Assembly (NCBI GenBank): GCA_002943765.1
Contig: PQWQ01000018.1
Coordinates: 705,501 to 769,500 of the forward strand
DNA from: Psoroptes ovis
Taxonomy: Eukaryota; Arthropoda; Arachnida; Sarcoptiformes; Psoroptidae
Direction of reading: 5' to 3'
DNA: 64,000 bases
Below, one piece after another: positions 59,880 to 64,000 of this stretch. The notes under the pieces were generated by a model. It saw only the letters and a list, made by a program, of their open reading frames with translations, searched no databases and was not told the DNA's origin. Every line of letters begins with the position of its first letter. Within the stretch, counting starts at the first letter, position 1. The position numbers and the translations under genes are program-made.

Positions 59880-62427
59880 TCAAAATTGTAATGAATTTGT
59901 ATGCGATTGCTGCTGCTGATTATGTTGTTGTTGTTGCTGTCTTTGTTGTTGTACTGATCGATGATCATGAAAACCACTCGCATCATCACCGCCATCATAA
60001 TCATCATTAACCATCAATAGCTCGGAATCATCATTTTTATTTCTTAATGATGATACAGTGGATGGTGTTTGAAATAATTGATTACAACGATTAATGAATA
60101 ATGCAACGAATCCATAATTTGATTGTGATGACGATTGTTTGTGCAGTGATAGATTATTATTAATAATGTATATGATTATCATCAAGAATAATAATAATGT
60201 CAATATGGTAAACATAATAATGATCCAATGTGATTTATGTGGTTTATTTTGTGGCTCATTTTCAATGATATTTTTTGCTTGAATCGGTTCGATTGTAGAT
60301 TCGTTCATGGACTTTGAAGTTACATTTGTTTCGATTCTCGGTGCGATTGTCATTTTTGCAAATTTCGTTGCCATTGACGATGATGATGGCGTTGTTTTTG
60401 TTGTTGATGCTGGTGTTGTTGTTGTCGTTGTTGATGCTGGTGTTGCCGATGCTTTGGTGGCGGTTGGAAATTTTGATTCGACTGTTGGTCTAACAGAGGT
60501 GGTCGAGGTGCTGGTACTTGTTGGTCTCTTAACCGTACTTGTAGTAATCAAAGGTTTTAAATGAAAAATTGATCGATAAATTTCATTATGTGGTAATGTA
60601 TCATTGATCGATGATGAATCTATATCACCACCACCATCATCGCTATCATCATCATCACTGCTATACCATTTCGATGGATTCGGTAATTGTGATGAATTAT
60701 TACCTAAAGATGGTGCAAGTGTTGTTTCTAAATCATTAATCAATGTTTCATTTATAACTTCAACACTTGAATTTGTAATCATTGAACATGATTGACCTAA
60801 TGTTAATAGCAAATCATCGATAGCAATATCACCTTGATGACCATTACCAAGTATGCCTTCGATTATAATTTGAAATGGTTGCAGCTTTGACGATGATGAT
60901 GGTTGTATTTCAATTTGTCCAGCCAACCATTGATCACCTTGATCACCGGACATTTCCCATACTGGTTCAAGATCGTTGAATCGTTGAAATTTTTCTTTTA
61001 CATAAATACGCAATGATCCGATTGCTTTACCATACATATGATAATAAAATTGAAAACATGCAATCGATGCATTTTCAGCATGACGAAATACTGGTGAATA
61101 TAGCCGAGCTACATCATTCGGTGCTTGTGGATATGAACTTTCTAAATATAAATAATAACCAGTTTTATTTTCACCATATGTATGATCGTATGATGGTCCA
61201 GTATTATCATAATGTGAAAGTGTTGTCAAAAAATTTCGTGTCCAATCAAAATCATCATCTTTATCTTGCATCCAACCACAAATAGCACCGTATGAACTTT
61301 CAAATGTACAATTCATTGAACGTTCACTAGGACGATCATATATTTCACATGTTGGCCATTGATCTAATGGTACTAACGATGATGAATATGAATGATCAGG
61401 CGAATCCCAATCATCGATTAACCATTGTTTCGATATACAATATGCCCGAATTGATGATGCTACATATGATGATAATGTACGATGATCAACATCGAAATGA
61501 TATTTACTTTTTTTATTCACCAGCAATCGATAACCTAATTCACAGCTCAAATCAATTACACTGCTATGATTCGATATTTTACGTATCATTAATGGTGGTT
61601 GTGCATTGAATTTAATTGGACAATAAGTTGCTTAGTAGATTAGATCAACAAAGACAAAATAAGATCAACATATTAATCCAGATTAACTCAAAATACAAAT
61701 AGCTACTTACAAACACAAACAGGTAAATCATGTGTCCAACGATTACGGCTACAAGTTGAATAACGATTACCGATTAAATCGAAACCTTTATTACAGCTAA
61801 AACGTGCAACACGATTTGGATATGAACTTTGTTTAACTTTACCATTTCTTAATGCATTTCGTAATGATGGACAATTACGATATCCTATAGATGGATGGAT
61901 AATTGTGAATGATGTTTTTTGATTTTGGTCTAAAATCAAACAAAATCGAGCAAAACAAATCAAAACTTACTTTTTTCAAATGTTTTAACAATCGATTGTT
62001 CAATTAATCGGTTGAAAAAATTTGCAGACAATGTTGTCGATGTTGTAGTCGATGATGATGTACTCGATGATGATACTTTATTATCATTATTATTGTTAAT
62101 GATGGACGCCACTGATGATGAAGATAATAATGAAGATGAGATCGAATCATTTCTATCGCTACTATTGTTATGATTTTGATTTGACGAAAATAATGTGGAT
62201 TGTGAATCTTTGATCATTGATGATTTCGACAATGTCGGTGTCGATGAACCATTCGATTGTAAATCGGTAACATTTTTCGCCGAAAATTCGGCGGATCTTG
62301 TTGTACGTAATCTAATATTATATGATGGATATTTCCAATTGATATCGCATTCTACCGTATTGATATTACCGATAATCACAATCAATATGGGTAATAATGG
62401 TTGAATAACACTGAAAAATTTCATCAT
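59880..62427 (-). CDS. Type I membrane protein with sushi and MAM domains
   Basis: Three exons: 62427-61971, 61929-61711, 61630-59880, all joins phase 1; 808 residues. Intron 1 is only 41 nt (61970-61930); intron 2 is 80 nt. Layout: signal peptide (MMKFFSVIQPLLPILIVIIG), Ser/Thr-rich region, sushi/CCP domain 1 in its own exon (CPSLRNALRNG, ARFSCNKGFDLIG, YSTCSRNRW, LPVC), a second, longer sushi-like domain (YCPIKFNA, LSCELGYRL, WPTC), a MAM domain (about 333-507: CTFESSYGAICGWMQDKDD, FDWTRNF, GYYLYLESS, CFQFYYHMYG, GDQGDQWL, HQGDIAIDDLLL), a mucin-like Ser/Thr-rich stalk, a membrane span (about 693-717: HWIIIMFTILTLLLFLMIII) and a Gln-rich cytoplasmic tail. MAM and sushi modules serve cell adhesion and protein binding at the cell surface. 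The exact orthologue is not recognised. Confidence 0.92.
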
Positions 62428-63700
62428 GTTGTTTATTGAACAATGGTTGATGAGAATAAGAAAAAAAAATATTTGAAAATGACCAATAAATCAATCAATC
62501 AATACATTTGATATAAAGCGAAATATTTCAACACTCAAATTAGTACACAAGAAATATTTGTCTCTTAAGATACACTTGGAAATATTTGATAATGAAATAT
62601 CATTGATGTTTCATTATCAAAAATTTGTTGATATTTGATGATGACCAATAACCTTTGATGATAATTTTTTGACTAATAATTAACAAACATTAAGCAAACA
62701 CTAATCACCACTATATTTCGTAGTTTATCACCCACAAATGAATAAATAATTTTGGTCAGTCAATCTATCAATCGATTAATTGAAAATCAAACAAAATTAA
62801 TCCAATATTGAACTGAAAAATTCAATTATCATTTGAAATTTAAAATTTAAAATTGAATATATTGACCATACGATTTCGAGAAATTTCATTCATATTTCAT
62901 TATATTGTTTCAAACAATGAAATTACCAAGAATTTTTCAAATTTGTTTTTATTCAATCATCATTCAATGTGTTTGATTGTTCATAAAAAATTTTCATTTT
63001 CATTTTCATTTAATATTCAAAATCAAATAAAACGGAAACAAAATTTTTTTTTTCATTAGGTTCGATTAAGATTGGCCAGATATCATCAATATTTCTTCAT
63101 ATATAACCAAATCAAGGCTATCATAGGATATCCTTTTATTTGGTGGTGGACAGAATTCATTCATTCATTGATCATCAATATATTCATCATCAATGGTACA
63201 TGTATTTATGATTGCGGATATAAATTTAGAAATTTTCTGCAAATGATACCAATTACCATGATGTAATGATAATTTTAAATTTCTGAATCGTTTTCAATCA
63301 TTCGATCATAGGTGAAATAATGTGGAATCAAATCAATAAATTTTTAATTTAAATTTTTTTTTATATTTAAATAATTTAAAATCAAACAAAATACAAATAC
63401 AAAATATTTTAAATATTTAGAAAATTTATACGTGGAAAAAAAATAAATATAAAAAGATTTATAAATAATAATAATAATAATCTTGATAGAAATATATTAA
63501 ATTATTTTTGACAAAAATAATAATTATTATGATGATTATAATAATTGATTCGTGCGATATTCGCTCTATTTGTTTATACCAAATAATAGATATCTAGAGT
63601 ATTTAAATTAGCTGATTATATTGAATTATGATTGAATAATAATCTCTTAAATTAAAGATTCGTGTTTGTTTTAATTTTTTCCATTGACCTCATATTATTA
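62428..63700. other. Intergenic 1.3 kb
   Basis: A+T-rich DNA with AAT runs (63465-63480). No coding exon, RNA gene or inverted-repeat element was seen. Confidence 0.4.
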
Positions 63701-64000
63701 TTATTTTTCATAAAATAAATTAGCTGCAATCAATTTATCGATAATCAATTTAGCTGCCATATTACGTGCGATGCGCAACGTTTCACCATTACCTTTAGCT
63801 GTAAAATGATGATCAATATATTGTTCAGGAATATTACGATTCAATTGTTGTTGTTGTTGCAAATTATTATTGGTCATTATTACACGACATGTAGCCCAAA
63901 ATTGTTGATTATCAAAATTTATATCATAATATGGTGGTGATAAATACATTCGAATACAATATTTTAATAATATTGCTGATGGACTTGTTTCAATGATTGT
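63701..64000 (-). CDS. dsRNA-binding domain protein, C-terminal end (partial)
   Basis: An open frame enters from the window edge and ends at a TAA (63703-63701), giving 99 visible residues. It starts ETSPSAILLKYC, then FWATCRVIMTNN, a Gln/Asn-rich insert, and ends with FTAKGNGETLRIARNMAAKL and IIDKLIAANLFYEK. The helix-strand-strand-helix order and the closing AR-x-x-AA-K-x-x-x-x-K-L pattern match a dsRNA-binding domain. The GxxxRIAxxxAA spacing is closest to the C-terminal dsRBD of Dicer proteins (family: GxSYRIAKxxAA), but Drosha- or Loquacious-type proteins are not excluded from this fragment. The rest of the gene lies outside the window. An RNA-silencing role is inference. Confidence 0.55.
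   Translation of the reverse strand, partial: TIIETSPSAILLKYCIRMYLSPPYYDINFDNQQFWATCRVIMTNNNLQQQQQLNRNIPEQYIDHHFTAKGNGETLRIARNMAAKLIIDKLIAANLFYEK

Overview
The window looks like nuclear DNA of a small arthropod, most likely an astigmatid (house-dust-type) mite. It is very A+T-rich. Genes have GT-AG introns that are nearly all 41 to about 110 nt. Proteins carry Asn/Asp/His/Gln/Ser tracts. Recognisable genes are animal-type: fatty acid synthase, SPT2, a calpain with a C-terminal C2 domain, kinesin-6, TTC28 and a MAM/sushi receptor-like protein. One protein resembles mite group-7 (JHBP/BPI-fold) proteins, which is the main reason for favouring a mite. The species call is inference.

Layout. 1-12 kb: the 5' part of a secreted-protein gene (-), a Rab-like GTPase (-), a secreted protein (+), a single-pass membrane protein (-), SPT2 (+), and a calpain-5/6-like protein whose catalytic Cys and His are both replaced (+). 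12.3-20.9 kb: a complete nine-exon type I fatty acid synthase (-). 20.9-33.5 kb: a gene-poor stretch whose only gene is a single-exon enolase-phosphatase E1-like gene with a decayed active site; it also holds perfect hairpins and short mariner-type inverted-repeat elements. 33.5-37.2 kb: a low-complexity Asp/Asn-rich coding region in two overlapping frames and a small secreted cystatin-like protein. 37.2-46.5 kb: mostly empty apart from a kinesin-6 gene (-). 46.5-59.6 kb: a group-7-like protein, a TTC28-like TPR/CHAT protein, a secreted Gln-rich protein and a two-domain thyroglobulin type-1 protein (all +). 59.9-64 kb: a MAM/sushi single-pass receptor-like protein (-) and the 3' end of a dsRNA-binding-domain gene (-).

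Each gene has its own exons; nothing indicates an operon or one shared pathway. The recurring noncoding theme is a family of 78-80 bp palindromic elements (five clear copies and one diverged copy) with termini like mariner-type transposons, all in intergenic DNA. The most notable protein-level theme is loss of catalytic residues in recognisable enzyme folds (calpain, E1 phosphatase). Exon boundaries were worked out by hand from splice consensus and reading-frame continuity.
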